A stretch of DNA of 64,000 nt from Simmondsia chinensis (GCA_018398585.1 JAGTTD010000024.1:7654071-7718070), one strand, 5' to 3'. Counted from the stretch's first letter, positions 21,968 to 34,602 are shown. The notes: a model not told the origin generated them from the letters alone. A program made the numbers and translations.

Positions 21968-24194
21968 TCAAATGGTCCTATCTCTATCCACTGCAGCCAT
22001 CCAGTCTTTCAAGTACACTGACATATTTAAGGTGTCCAGTGCTAGCTTTACTTTCTTTGTTCCTAGCAATCTGCTACCTACACTAAAAGTAGGCTCCCTT
22101 GCTACTATAGATATCAGACATGTTAGTATATCACATGCTATGGTAGAAAGTATGAGATATTGGGTTTTATTATAAAAATGTTCATTAGACTCCGTCGGAT
22201 GGAATTCGAATAGAGCTGAACGCAAGTATAAAGAAAGCCCATCATATGACGTGAGATTTTGACTAGGCATTAATTGGTTAAATATATCCCACGCATATGA
22301 TTGTCCTGGAGAGGAGGACGAAGATGATATAGAAGAAACATTTGTATTATTTATTAATTTTTAAGAATAAATGGAAAATAAATTATATAAAGTTGTTTCA
22401 ATTTTAATAATAAAAGATTTTACATCAAAATTTGTTAGCATTCTTTCATAAAATATTTGGACAAAAAATTAAAGACCCGTAAGTTTGGAACGTGGATAAA
22501 AATTAGGTGCAATACAATATTTCATGGGAAATTCAATATAATATTTTAAAAATTTTTGTTGCATGGAGGCAATGGACTCCTACAGCGCAGGATTGGAGGA
22601 GTTCTCTATATCCATGCAACAATATCTACCAGTATAGATATTACGTATGGAATGGTTGGGTAATATGATCTAGAAAAAATTTCATAGCTTTTTTAAAAAG
22701 AATTAAGAATTTACAGATTTTATGTGTTGTTTTTCAATTTACATTATCTGCACTAAAACAACTCAGATCTACATGATTTATGTGTAAAAATTCCACTAAG
22801 ATATCTTTATATGGTATGCATTTTTCTAACATTTCGACCGCTGACGACCACCTAGTAAATGTATTTAATTTAAAAGATTTCCATGAAATGCCTTGTGATT
22901 TACACAGTTTTTGAAAATTTTGTTGCCTAGTTCCATATGCTTTCATTGCATTAATTATATTTCTTAAAATTTTAAGAGACAAATCTATAAGTTGCATCCC
23001 ATCAATTATCATTAAATGCAAAATATGACAAATGCAACACAAATGAAAACATTTTTCTTCTAACATGGGCCTCAAATACCTAATTAATTGGTTAATAGAA
23101 CCAATGTTGTTAGTTGTATTATCAAAAGTAATGCTCATAATTTTGTTATCAACCCCCCCACTCGTGGCTTACATTCACAATGGTACTTGTGATTACATGA
23201 GAATTGTGAGGATATTCGAATAGGTGAAAATAAATAAGTCGTTTTTGTATTATGTAGGAAGAATCAATTAAATGTGCAGTTTTCGTATGTCAGATGTCAA
23301 TGAGATCATGCTCATGTTTGTCTTAAAAATTTCTTCTAGCTCGTTTTTCATTTTTATATATTCTTTGGGTGAGAGTAGTACCAGGATGGGTGACCTCTTG
23401 GGAAGTCCTTACCCTCAGGTTGGGGGCACTCGGAAATAGCCCCTCTTCAGGGATAATACCTTGAAGGGGGAAGACTGCATACATCCGCTCCCCTGACCCT
23501 GCTTAAACGGGAGCCCTTGGGGCATTATGTATGTTACTTTTTTTTCCCCTTTAAAAACGTCACGCTTCAAAGTGTTGCGAGGGACCCTTTAAGCGGTAGG
23601 GTTTAGTGCGGTTCTACAATAGTGGACAAATCTACGTTTTTTGCCTGTGGTAAATGGTTTCTCTGCCAAAATGATATATTTCATTAATTCATTTCTATTC
23701 ATCTCTGGTGAAAACCTAAAGTTTGCAAGCGCAAGGGTTGTTGGGATGTATCCGCATTTAAGTTGGGGTGGGCTCTCCATAGGTGTCATTTTAAAGTGCC
23801 GGTTCCACTACTACGTTGATGGTTGAAGGCTTTTAGATTATTACAGAGTTTATAATATGCTTTATTATTTTCACAATCTAATATAAAATATTGCCATACC
23901 TAACTACTAGGACGTCTACTAGTGGCAGTCGTTGGGTTCTTAGAATCGGAAGTTTTAGTTTCATCATTACCAATTGCGAGTTCAGAACATCACCCGATTT
24001 AGGATAACCCTACTCGCATCCGTGTTCATATTCCCAATTAAAGTGCTTGTGTATGAAGTTGACATGACGGGTTCTAAAAACATTACCTTCCTAGGTATTA
24101 GGCTCAACTCCTCTTGATTAGATACTAGTACTACTACCCACTCTAAGGGCTTTAGGCGGCTTAGTAGAGTTAGAACTAGATCGGTCAGTTCCAA
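21968..24194 (-). pseudogene. hAT transposase pseudogene (BED-finger and dimerisation-domain type)
   Basis: In the minus direction, a degenerate BED-finger region (SRRPSS..VWQYF) comes first. It is followed by LANFRFSPEMNRNELMKYII, an in-frame stop and RVPRNTLKRDVFKG, and then a SINE insertion (23367-23530). The frame resumes with FKTNMSMISLTSDI. Next is an open block (23138-22734) with SITFDNTTNN and CCICHILHLMI, of the hAT catalytic region. Last comes a C-terminal block (22270-21968) with YLILSTIACDILTCLISIVA and GSRLLGTKKVKLALDTLNM, matching the hAT dimerisation domain. Several stops and the SINE make it inactive. Confidence 0.82.
23367..23530 (+). mobile_element. 5S-headed SINE inserted in the hAT transposase
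   Basis: It starts within the 5S head (GAGAGTAGTACCAGGATGGG, then TGACCTCTTGGGAAGTCC) and continues into CAGGTTGGGGGCACT and the body. It ends at GGGAGCCCTTGGGGCATTAT. It separates two parts of the transposase reading, so it is younger than the hAT insertion. Confidence 0.85.
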
Positions 24195-24690
24195 ATAAAG
24201 ATGATCTATGTGCTATTATAATATTATTATAAAAGTATGTCAAATAAAAATGACAAATAAATAAAACTTTGATATTAATTTTACAGAAGTGAAAATTAAA
24301 ATTTCAACTTCAATGATCTTCTATGAACATAACACAATTGAAACTTCAAACATTTGAGACTTGAGAGCAAAGAATTGGAATTATAGAGAGAGTAGAGAAA
24401 ATTGGAGAGAAGAGAGAAATGAAGATTGTTGTGTGGTAAAATGAGAAAATTTGGTTAATATTTATAGAAGTGTTTTTTTTAAAAAAAATACCCCCAAACT
24501 AGTTATTTGGGGTGGGGGGGGGAGGATAGCAGTTAGGGCCTGTTGTCCCAACCGGCCGAGCCTAGGTTGATTCACAGGCCTAGCTGGGCCCGGGCCTGCT
24601 TCCAAAAAGGGGGCCCGTAGCTTGGCCCAATTCAATAAACGACCGGGTAATTTCAGGCCGGGGCAACCCCAGCCCATTGGTCACATCTGT

Positions 24691-25372
24691 AACAACATAT
24701 AGGTGTCTTCTATCGTAATCCAACAACTTTTTGTTAGAAAATGTTAGCATCAAACATTATATAAGTAATATATACGTATTTTTTGTCAAAGTCCAACTAT
24801 TTTTCCATAATTTCGCTGGATTTTCACAAAAAAAAATTATACAGTTTATATATCATCGTATTCATATATCACATGAGTAATTTCTTGCTAAATTTGGTCG
24901 AATTTTGAGCGGACTTCACCAAATTATAGCAATATTGTATTATGAAATTTTTAAACTTTAATATACATTATTATACTTAAATAATAAATGTTCAAATATA
25001 AGGGAACTTAAGTCATAATTTCCATTTCAATAAAAGTGTATGTTCACTTTTATTTTTGTTTTTCTAAAGGTAAAATTATATATTTTTAAAGCAAGTAAAA
25101 AAAATTTGGTTAAATTTTTAACTAAGGAGTCATTTGAGAAAGGGCCCAAGGACAGTCATGCCTTGCACTCGCTTCAATACTTGTGCAATATTGTAAGCTT
25201 ACGTTGGTGGTGGGGCAATCAGAGAAAACTGAATGAGGAAAAATCAAAATTGAAAATGTTATGGGCATATATTTAAAAATTCAATTTAAATATATAATTA
25301 AAGACAAAAAATTACTTAATTAAAAGGTAAATAATAAACAATACGTCGAGGGCGATGTTTAAATGTTATTAA
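24691..25372. other. AT-rich intergenic DNA
   Basis: A 78-codon open frame (25040-25276) lacks any recognisable motif. Nothing else is supported. Confidence 0.4.
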
Positions 25373-25388
25373 TTGCCCTTCCAACTAC

Positions 25389-25549
25389 TTTTTTTTTTTT
25401 TTTTCTTACAATAGTAAAGTCAGGGGAGGCGATATACCCCTCAAGTCCTCAAAGAGGACTACCACATTGCCCACGGTGGGATTCGATCTCGAGATGCCTA
25501 GATTGGCAACTGACGATCCAATCACCATGCCATGTCCCTAGGGGACATA
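25389..25549 (-). mobile_element. tRNA-derived SINE with 16-bp TSD
   Basis: In the minus direction it has a tRNA-like head: a possible A box near GGCATGGTGATTGG and a B box in GAGATCGAATCCCACC. A body and a poly-A tail follow (T run at 25389-25404 on the plus strand). The flanks TTGCCCTTCCAACTAC (25373-25388) and TTGCTCTGCCAACTAC (25550-25565) match in 14 of 16 positions. This family is unrelated to the 5S-headed one. Confidence 0.85.
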
Positions 25550-25969
25550 TTGCTCTGCCAACTACTTGAGTAACATTTGTTTCCATATAAATATTAGAAA
25601 TATTTTATTTTATATATATTTTGTTTTCTAATTTGCAGTATTATTCTTTACTTATTTTATTCATTTTCCTTATTTGACTAGCACCATCTTTGCCATATTT
25701 CAAGTCAAGAATCATGGGATTGTCTCATATATTTTTGGTTAGCTTCTGGTATGCATGTGTGCAGTGAGTAATAGAATTTCTGCTGCAAAATATTTTTACG
25801 CAACAACTTCCACTAATTGAAATTGCCTGTATTATTTTAATCCTTTTCACTCCTAAATTGCCTCTATATTTAACCATGAATATGTTTAATTTCAATGAAG
25901 TTCCAACGGAGTTCATTTCAGACAATCCATTAGAAATTTGAGATAATATGCAAATCTTAGATATTTAGC

Positions 25970-27790
25970 ATAGGATCCAACCTCATTCCGATACATTAAG
26001 CCATTTGTAGGTCAAATATTTCTTAGTCAAGAAGAAGCGTTCATTTTCTACAAATATTATGCAAATACACCATGGTTTCTCAATGATATGACCGTTCTAA
26101 ATGGAAAAACTGTGAGGTGCGACATTTTTTGCCGGCCTGGTAGAAACCAACCATTGAAAGTCATTGACCCATCCAAGGAACGAAGAGATAAAACTTCTTG
26201 TAAATGTGGTTGTAATGCCATATGCGTATAAAATTACCGAAGTCTCATGAGATATTTCCCGATGAGTAGCACATTTCTACTTTCGTTGAGGGCCACAAGC
26301 ATGAATTGTTATCCCCATTACAAATGTGATTCTTTCCAGAAAATCGAGTCATAATTCCCGAGGATGAGAAACGTATTCTCGTTTTGAAAGAAGCGGGCAT
26401 TTCAGTAGGACAAATCATTCATGTGCTTGAGCTTGAGCTAAATATAAATCATAGGAAGCTTCCTTCTATTGAAAAAGATATTCACAGTCTTTTCGACAAA
26501 GTCAGGAAGAGGGTTGTTGGGAATGATGTTATGAACCTTGTCGAGTGTTTCAATTCTCGCAAACAAGAAAATCCCAACTTCCAGTATGTACTTAAGGTTG
26601 ATGACGAGAAGAAATTGGAACATTTGTTTTGGTATCCCGCTCATTGTTTTGATTGGTATAATAAATATGGAGAAGTTGTCTTTGATACAACTTACAAAGC
26701 GAACTCATATGACAATGCCCTTGCAGGTTTGTTGTTGGTATCAACAATCATGGAAAGACAATGCTTTTTGGATGCGGACTTCTTTAGAATGAGACTATAG
26801 ATGCTTTCAAGTGGCTAATGAAGGTATTTCTCACCCTTTTTTTTTGTATATGTTTTTTCCAATTTGTTTCATACGATACTTACTAGCATAAATTTTAGTC
26901 AGTTCTTACTAAATAAATTAAAAGCTAAAGCTAGTCCATTAATATGTGGCATATTTCTTACACTAATTTCTTCCTATTCTTCTTTGTAGACTTTTGTCTC
27001 TGCAAAGAGTAAGCCACCTAAAACTATCATAATAAATCAAGATCCATGGTTGAAAGAAGCAATTGCATCAGAGCTACCAATGACTAAACCTTCTTTTTGC
27101 ATATGGCATATCACTCAAAATTTTATGGTCGGTTTACTTTTATCCTTCGCAGCCAATGTCCACAATGGTCTGGTGATTTCTATATGCTTTATAAGCTAGA
27201 TACATGAGAAGACTTTGACAACCAATGGCCTCTTATAGTTGGTAAGTATAATTTGCAAGACAACAAACATGTTCAAGATTTGTATGAAATAAAGTATTTT
27301 TGTGTCCCAGCATATCTTCATGGTTACTATTTTAGAGGAATGACAATGACTGGTCGATTTGAATATATCAATGCTTTCATCAAGAGATTGTTTATTCTAA
27401 TATGAAATTCCGGGATTTCGACACATAGGTTAGTAGATGAATCTTAGATATTCTGTTGCCATTTTATATGTTCCTTCATTTCTTTCTTAGTTTTTCATAC
27501 ATGTTTTTCTTAATGTAATAAACATATCTTTCTTCATTTTTGAGTCGATATTTTTGTTCAAGAATATTCAATCACAATTACATGCTAATATATTGGCTTC
27601 CTACAAAATGAATAATTTGAGGACCAAATCACCATTATAAAAACAAGCTTCTCACTCCATTTGTGTTGCAGAAGTTCCAAGAAGAATTTTTAAGATGAAG
27701 TCAATATGTAGTGCTTCATGTGAATTGTTATGATTATATTATGAGATATTGCGAAGGCATATATGATTTAGTTTTAAAGAGTGTTTCAAG
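25970..27790 (+). pseudogene. FAR1/FRS-type (MULE-derived) gene, N-terminal and transposase part
   Basis: A FAR1 DNA-binding domain is readable from 25970 (VGQIFLSQEEAFIFYKYYAN, then TVRCDIFCRPGRN and CKCGCNAIC). A stop and further broken coding follow. A 138-codon open part (26384-26800) has ISVGQIIHVLELELNI and VVFDTTYKANSYDNALAG, as in the MULE transposase core of FRS proteins. After a likely intron (about 26823-26990) come IINQDPWLKEAIASELPMTK and FCIWHI. Then follow KYFCVPAYLHGYYF..GM and, at 27640-27790, FVLQKFQEEFLR with VVLHVNC. Living members are light-signalling transcription factors; this copy has many stops. The rest of the gene lies 15 kb away at 43200. Confidence 0.82.
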
Positions 27791-27799
27791 TCGCCTACT

Positions 27800-29396
27800 T
27801 GCAAGTGTATGAGTTCATCATAACTAAGTCAGGTATACGGGTGTCATATCCACATGAAATCGATATAAAGTTAACTTCAATGACTAATGAGCAGTTGAAA
27901 ATCGGGTTTTTGTTTGAAACATGGGTGGTTAAATAAATTAAAGAAAATGAAAACTGAATTAAACCATCAATTAGGGATAGTTTAGTATATGAATTCAGGT
28001 CAGCCTAACTCAGATCCCTTCATTATATTTCATCACAATAATGACTTTAAAGGTTTAGGCTGCAAACTCTAAACCTTGATTAACATTGAATTAAGGTTTA
28101 GGGTAATGAATTAGTCTAAGGGCATAAACCATCTCACTTTTGGTGTAGTATAAATTGTTATAAAATTGAATGGTATTCAAGCATATTATTTGAACATTGC
28201 AAAGAATAGGAATCCATGTGACCAATACACAAACACAATTTATACGTATAAGACCAATAGTAGCACTATAAAGAGCTCAATGCAGTGAATCTTTTGAAAA
28301 TTGTCCAGCAAATTCAAACAAAACCCATAAAAGAAAGTGCCTTAAGATGAACTGGGTAATCAAGAACCAATGGCAAGAGGCTTCAAAAGAAACATTAGAA
28401 TAATAGCAAATATTCAGTGAAATACTGCAGCGACAAAACCGTTAAATACAGTAGTGAAAACAACGGTAAAAGTTCAATAATATACCAGTAATATCAGTAA
28501 TATTGTAGCGAATCGCAACGAACAAATTCAGCGAAAACTATTTAAGTGCAGCAGTCAAATTGACTAATATTCAAGCTTAGTAATGAAGGAGAGAGGGAGC
28601 AATTAGAAAGATCTCACAAAAGGTGATATCGCGTCGTGGTAAATGCCACTGTCCGAAAAGACGATTTCGCCGCTGCCTCGGTGCACACAGTATAACCGGC
28701 GATTGTCCTCCAGGATTAACACGATCCGACTCTTAACGTGCACTCGTTAGTTGCCGAGTAGGAATGCCTAAGAACTTTACCCAAACCAAGAAGGAGAAGT
28801 GACAGAGGGTGAAGGACCAACATTTTTTGTACTGTGGATCTTAACCTTTATATTTGTAAATTTCAACGGTTAAATTACAACAAGTATAATTCCAGCAGTT
28901 ATATTCTTTAATGATCATAACTCCCAGCATTCAAAATTGTTAAAAACGGCTGTACTAATAGTGTAACAGTAACAAGTATTAAAACTGGGTGTAATGAATT
29001 CTAACGGCTGTAAACGGTCACAAGTTTAATGATGTTAAGCCGCTAACTGGTCTAAAATAAATGTATACGTTAAGAAAAGAATCATCCACACTATTTTTCA
29101 ATGTGGGATACAACTCCCCCAAAAACCTAAAGGTTAGCTTGTATCATTTTTCCAACATAGATTATCTCAATAACACTATTAATTTCCTTGATCACACCTA
29201 ATTTCGTATATAACCTGGATTAATTCTTAAGTTAGGGCTTAGGGTGATGAATTAGTCTAAGGGTATATAACCCATCGAATCACTCTTGGTGTAGCATGGA
29301 TTATTTCAATAACACTAAGAAATTCCTTTGTTACTCCTAATTTAGCATTAGTTTGTATAAAGATTATATTCAAGGTTGGGTACAATCTCAAATCCT
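27800..29396. other. Unidentified repeat (left part), interrupted by Copia A
   Basis: No coding is visible. GATGAATTAGTCTAAGGG followed by a GGTGTAG block occurs at about 28100 and about 29240, and an ATAACACTA block is tandemly duplicated at about 29165 and 29300. A GC-rich patch (28640-28780, CACTGTCCGAAAAGACG, CGCCGCTGCCTCGGTGCAC) looks like LTR leader sequence. Together with 42445-43190 it separates the two halves of the FRS pseudogene. Confidence 0.45.
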
Positions 29397-29889
29397 TGTT
29401 AGGAATAGTGTCATTAAAATTCATATTTGTCTTGTAATTTTACTTTATTAATGAATAAAATCAAAATTCAGTCATTTCCTCATTAAATTTGAGTAAGTGA
29501 GAATATATATTGCATATGATTTTTTTTTAAATAACGTCCATGAGATGTACATAGTCCTCAGATTATATTTTACATGTTTGCTCTAAGTGGATAATCCTCA
29601 GATTACATTTGACATGTTTGTTCTAAGTGGGTAATGAGATTAAGCCACATATAAACTTGGAACAAATGGTATGAAATATTATTTGAAAAACTCGCAGTCG
29701 GTGAGAAGTTTGGACTACTTGTTTGTTAAGATTATGACTTGACACTTTAGATGACTTATCTTGGTCATGTGGATGGTGATCCAAAAGTGTTAGGTTAGTG
29801 TGTTTAATAAGATTGATACACTGAGTTGGATCATGTGGATTATCTGTTTCTAGACTACTATTGAAAATGAGTGATTCATGTTGCACTAT

Positions 29890-30022
29890 CAGAGCAGCAA
29901 CAACAACAACAACAAGCCCAATGCCTCAAGGGCTCAGCCTAAGTACGATCTGCAGGAGGGTTGGGGGGGGGGGGGGGGGGTGTACACAGCCTTACCTCAT
30001 CAAGGGAATACCCTAACAGAGA
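29890..30022 (-). mobile_element. Au-like SINE copy inside the Copia A LTR
   Basis: On the plus strand the (CAA)n at 29898 is the inverted (TTG)n tail, followed by GCCCAATGCCTCAAGGGCTC. An 18-nt G run (29963-29980) has expanded inside it. The other three LTRs of the family lack this block. Confidence 0.8.
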
Positions 30023-30705
30023 TGATTGTAAATCCTGTGAGTATTCTGGACTTGTGCGTGAAATGTTGATTACTTTGATGTACTATAAGTAAGGTCTTAA
30101 TAAATGACTAAATTTCCATGTGCATTGGGTAGCGGTGAAGTGTGACAAGGATCAGGTATTCAATAGGGAATTCATAGTCTCTTACGAGATAAGATGTCCC
30201 CTTAGTTGATTCGCAAGCATTTGAATTAATTCGAAAACTTAGGCCAAAGTATTCTAAATGTTTGACATTTAAAATTTATACCGTGAATATGTTCAAATAT
30301 AAATGAATTATTCAGTAAAGGGCAAGTCAGTAACTAATGGAGAAGTTGTGAGAAAAATAACGGTAGTAGTTATAATTATTTTTCGTCATGGACATCTCAT
30401 AGAAGGGTTATTGTTGTGAGAATAGTCTATTGGAAAATTATCGAATAAATGGTTTAAGTCTAGAATGCAGTGAGATTTATTTAATAGAATTAAATTTTAT
30501 CATGAGATGGTAAGTAATTGAACCCATTTAAAACTAAATTTAAATTGTCCTTGAGGTCCTACACAAACCTATGTTTTTATTGCCATTGAAAAAACTTAAA
30601 GAATTCCTAAGATAAATTATTTATTCATGAGATGAATAAATTTAATTTTGCTAAACATTATTTATGAAATAAATAAAATTTAAAAATTACAAAATAATAT
30701 ATGTA

Positions 30706-30948
30706 TATATATAAAGGAACATACCTAGTGCCTCAAGGGCTCCAGCCTACGCAGGGTCTGGGCGGCGGATGTACGCAGCTTTCCCCTTTCAGGGTGTTAA
30801 CCTGAAGAGAGGCTGTTTTCCAGTGCCCCCAACTTGAGGGTAAGGACTTCCCAGGAGGTCACCCATCCTAGTACTACTCTCGCCCAAGCACGCTTAACTT
30901 CGGAGTTCTAATGGGATCCGGTGACGGCGTGTTGGTGCCTTCTTTGGT
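30706..30948 (-). mobile_element. 5S-headed SINE inside the Copia A LTR
   Basis: Reading minus, it has CACCGGATCCCATTAGAACT, CCGAAGTTAAGCGTGCTTGG and GTACTAGGATGGGTGACC. It then has GGGAAGTCCTTACCCTCAAG and the SINE body ending near GGGCTCCAGCC inverted. The flanks AAAATAATATATGTATATAT and AAAATAATACATATTATATA are a probable TSD. The 5S part is better preserved than in the other copies. Confidence 0.87.
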
Positions 30949-30958
30949 AAAATAATAC

Positions 30959-30997
<39 letters not shown>

Positions 30998-31741
30998 TAA
31001 GAATTCATAGGATGAATTTTAACATGTGGGAAACAAAATAAAAAAAAAAATAGAAAAACGCAACAATTAGCCGCTATCCGCGTTGCACCCGAGCAGCCAA
31101 TCAGCGTGTAGGGGTATCGATCCACGCCTATGTGGCACACGGTATGTAAAATGAGGCGCTATATGGGAGTGATCCGGGCCAAAGGGCGCAGACCAATCCC
31201 AAAGCGACATGTGGCATGCGGTATGTAAAATTAAATGCGGTTTGAGCTGTGTATTAAATGACATCGTTTTGGTATTTTTCACTGAATGCCACATCGGCTT
31301 TTCTCAATTTTTTCGCTTTGGTAGCCTACTATAAATAGGTTTTTGGAAGTGTTGACTTTCGGAGATCGAATAAAAGAGAAATTTCCACTAAAATTTTTCT
31401 CTTTATTTTAATATTTTTCGGAGCCCTCACTCCAGATATTTTCGGGGTGATTGTATAGAAGGCTTCTTGGTCTCTATTATTTTCTGGTATTCTTTATTCG
31501 GAACAATTTCATGTATTCTTCTGTCCTTTTCTCTTTTAAGTTTTTCAGTTTTTTATTTATTTGCAATATTCTTATTAGTTTTAATTCATGCTATTGTTAT
31601 GAATGTATTCGAGTAGAGGCCTATATAAGTTTAAATCTGTATAGGAATTTTAAATCAACTTTGTAAAATTAAGAATTTTAAACCCTTCCACCAAGCTAGT
31701 TTAGCAAACTTAGGGACAATTTTTGAAATTCGTCTCAACAA

Positions 31742-31755
31742 TTAGTATCGGAGCC
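31742..31755 (+). other. Primer-binding site of Copia A
   Basis: TTAGTATCGGAGCC, one base after the LTR, is a decayed version of the tRNA-iMet-complementary TTGGTATCAGAGCC seen at 50151. Confidence 0.8.
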
Positions 31756-32064
31756 ACCCTCGAATTATATTCATAATATATATGATAGGTATAATAACAG
31801 CGAAATAAATAGACTTGCGATTTAATAAAATAGAGATTTTATTAAAGAGGAAAACTAGTTAAATTTGAGTTTGATAATAATCTAAGTATCAGTTTAAATT
31901 CTTTCAATCGATGATGAATTAATAGTTAATTCAGATATGTCAATGTAGATTCATTAAAATTACATTCATATTATTCATATGATAAGATTGTGCGTAATTG
32001 ATCATGATTTACGAAATCTGATAAATTGATTTAATAAGATTAGACAGAATATATATATATATAT

Positions 32065-32359
32065 AGGGTTATGAGAGGATGAGAGCGTGAGAGGGGCAAA
32101 TCCTGGCCCTCCATTGTAATGGACAGCTAAGATTTGTTGAACGTTAAAAAAAATAATAATTTACAACCCATATCCCTTCATGAGGCAGAAAGAAAAAAGG
32201 GGTAAGAGAAGGAAATTGATTTTCTTTTTTAATACTCAATAAATCTTGGCCATAAATTATTATTATTTTTTAATGTCTAACAAATCTTGGCCATCTATTA
32301 TAATAAGGGCCAGGATTCGCCTTTCTCACACTCTCACCTTCTCATAAGAACGCCACCCA
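32065..32359. mobile_element. MITE copy 1, inserted in a TA run
   Basis: The left end GGGTTATGAGAGGATGAGAG, then CGTGAGAGGGG, mirrors the right end CTCACACTCTCACCTTCTCA, then TAAGAACGCCACCC. GGCCCTCC and TTTGTTGAACGTT motifs are also mirrored. (TA)n lies on both sides, so the exact TSD is hidden. Confidence 0.75.
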
Positions 32360-32373
32360 TTTATATATATATA

Positions 32374-33378
32374 TGTTAGCGTTCTTATTAGACGGTGAGA
32401 GCGTGAGAGGGGTGAATCCTGGCTAGGGGTATTCAAATACCGGTCCGGACCAAAAATCAGACCGGACTGATTCAATTTCGGTCCGGTCCTCGGTCCTCAA
32501 GTTGACCTTATTTTGAGTTTCGGTCCGGTCCGGTCCAAACCCGAAAAACCCGAGACCGGACCAAAAACCCAAATTATGTTGTTGAACCTCCTGTATATTT
32601 TATTAGATTATAAGTAGACTATCTAGACTTGTAAAATTTGGGCCAAAAATTTGTTTAAAAATTGCCCATAAATACCTATATTAACTTATCTTATTTGTTT
32701 AATGATAAGCTATTGCATTATGTACATTATTAGAACTTATATGCATAATTATTTGTAGTTCATTTATGAAGAATTTCGTTGGTTATTAGTGAAGAATTGA
32801 GAAATGTGAATCAAATCAAAGGGGCCAAATTATCAGGGTCAGGTTTAGTCAATATAACTTGTTATGACCCATTGTATTTGGAGGATGATCATTTAATATT
32901 TTTATATTTTCTATTATTTTTATTATTCATTTTTTCTATCAGATGTCTTTAAAGTTGTCTAAAATTGACAAAATGTGCTAAATACTTATATTAGAAAAGA
33001 AAGAAATGATAATCGGTCCAAATCGGTCCGGTCCAGTCAGGACCGAATAGGATAAATTCGGTCCGGTCTTTGATCTTCAAAAGAGGCCAATTTCGGTCTT
33101 CGGTCCGGTTCGGTCTGGTTCGGGTTTCGACTGATGAACACCCCTAATCCTGGCCCTCCGTTGCAATGGATGGCCAGAATTTGTTGAACACTAATAAAAA
33201 ATTAACAATTTACGTAAAAAAAATAATTTACTTCCCTTACCCTTTCTTTTTTCCTACCCCATGAAAGAATATGGGCTGCAAATTATTAAATTTTTTTTAA
33301 TGTTCAACAAATCCTGGTCATCCATTGCAATGGAGGGCCAGAATTCGCCCCTCTCACGCTCTCATAAGTACGCCACCC
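32374..33378. mobile_element. MITE copy 2 of the same family, split by a hAT element
   Basis: The ends GCGTTCTTATTAGACGGTGA and CTCTCATAAGTACGCCACCC match copy 1. Removing 32424-33146 plus one TSD copy leaves a MITE of about 275 bp. It is also flanked by TA runs. Confidence 0.75.
32424..33146. mobile_element. Non-autonomous hAT element nested in MITE copy 2
   Basis: It begins TAGGGGTATTC and ends GAACACCCCTA. ATCCTGGC is present at 32416-32423 and 33147-33154, a perfect 8-bp TSD as expected for hAT. CGGTCCGGT-type subterminal repeats lie at both ends. It has no transposase. Confidence 0.9.
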
Positions 33379-33442
33379 TTATATATATATTCGTCGACGC
33401 TGACGTGGTAAAATTTTTATTTAAAATTTTTTTGGGACGTGT

Positions 33443-34179
33443 TGTCGCGACCCTAACCGTGACGAGATAAAGAAAGGCCAGCAACTGAGCCAAGACGTTG
33501 TCCAGCAAGTGTCAAGGAGCCGACCCCAGCAGTGTCAAGTCCATGTTCCTCAGCCGGTGGCTCGGTACCCGGTTGCCTAGCTCCAAAGACGCGCCTAAGT
33601 GGGACCCGCTTCTATAAGATTCCCCAACCGAATTTCCCGCCTTTTACTTCATTAGCTATTTCCCTCCAATATTTGAATAATTCCCTTTTTCCGCCAATAT
33701 TTGAATAGGTAGTTATTTCCCGCTCTTTTTTCAATTCAAATAACTTTCCCGCCTTTATGTTTCCTGCCATTTTTGATGTATTCGGTTATGGGAAGAGTTA
33801 GGAGATATTCTAGGAAGTGTTAGATTGTTCTTTTTATTCTCTATAAATAGGAAGCATTAGCAATGTAAAAAATCATCAATCAATTCAATCAATCAAAATG
33901 TAAAGAATGGATGAACTCCGTCTTTCTTTCTCATCTCAAGTATTCTTTCTATTTCTCTCTCTCACCTAAACTCTATTTCTATTCTCATCTTAATTCTAAT
34001 TCTATCTCTCATCTTAATTCTAATTCTTTTCTCATCTAAGTCTTATTCACATTCTTTCTCATCCCATCCTCTCTAAAACTCTATCAATTCTCACTATCAA
34101 TTCACATCTCGAGCTATTATCTCGAGGTCACGAACTTAGGAACGTAACAAGGTAAGATCACGAACTGAGGAACGTGACA
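33443..34179 (+). repeat. 5' LTR of the nested element
   Basis: It contains a TATA box (TCTATAAATAGG, about 33838-33850), then a pyrimidine-rich leader of repeated TTCTCATCTTAATTCTAAT. Near its end is a GGTCACGAACTTAGGAACGT motif, repeated in part. Confidence 0.92.
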
Positions 34180-34602
34180 AGTGGTATTAGAGCCATCTTC
34201 GATCAAGTGGCTCATTGTCAAAAAAAAAAAAACTCTGCTGCACTCATTTCATCCATCTTGAGATCAAGGATCTCATCACCGACCAAAAAAAAAACAAAAA
34301 AAATTCAGAACTGATCAGGTTCAACAAAACCGACTAGTGCTGTTGAGGTGCTGCGCAGACAAGGAACCAATGATCCGGCACTGTCAACCCGAGGATCCAC
34401 CTGAAGGACGCAGCGATTGAGTCAATTCAGTTGGAGCTAGGTCCGAAATCAACTCCGCTCGATCTGATCGACCTAAAATCAGTTGCTGTACAGATCAAGG
34501 TTCCACTGCTGAAAAAAAAAAAAAAGCTCACCTAATCTGATAAAAAAAAAAGAGTGAAAAATTGTTTTGAAGCGAGTTGTGATCAACTAGGTTCGTAATG
34601 CA

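Larger units (their letters stand above)
21665..24690 (-). mobile_element. Degenerate autonomous-type hAT element
   Basis: The ends (left TTAGAGGTGGCAACAACCC; right, inverted, CAGATGTGACCAATGGGCT) resemble the CAGAGGTGGCAA terminus common in plant hAT elements, and GGGCCCGGGCC-type subterminal repeats follow at the right. The interior carries a minus-strand transposase relic. I found no convincing 8-bp TSD. Confidence 0.75.
29397..31740 (+). repeat. 5' LTR of Copia A
   Basis: The LTR carries a TATA-like ACTATAAATAGG near 31329 and two minus-strand SINE insertions. The same LTR family occurs at 40516, 47951 and 54396. Confidence 0.88.

Noticed and set aside
27800..29396. Integrated pararetrovirus
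   Set aside because: No movement protein, coat or reverse-transcriptase motif is visible. Only non-coding repeat sequence.
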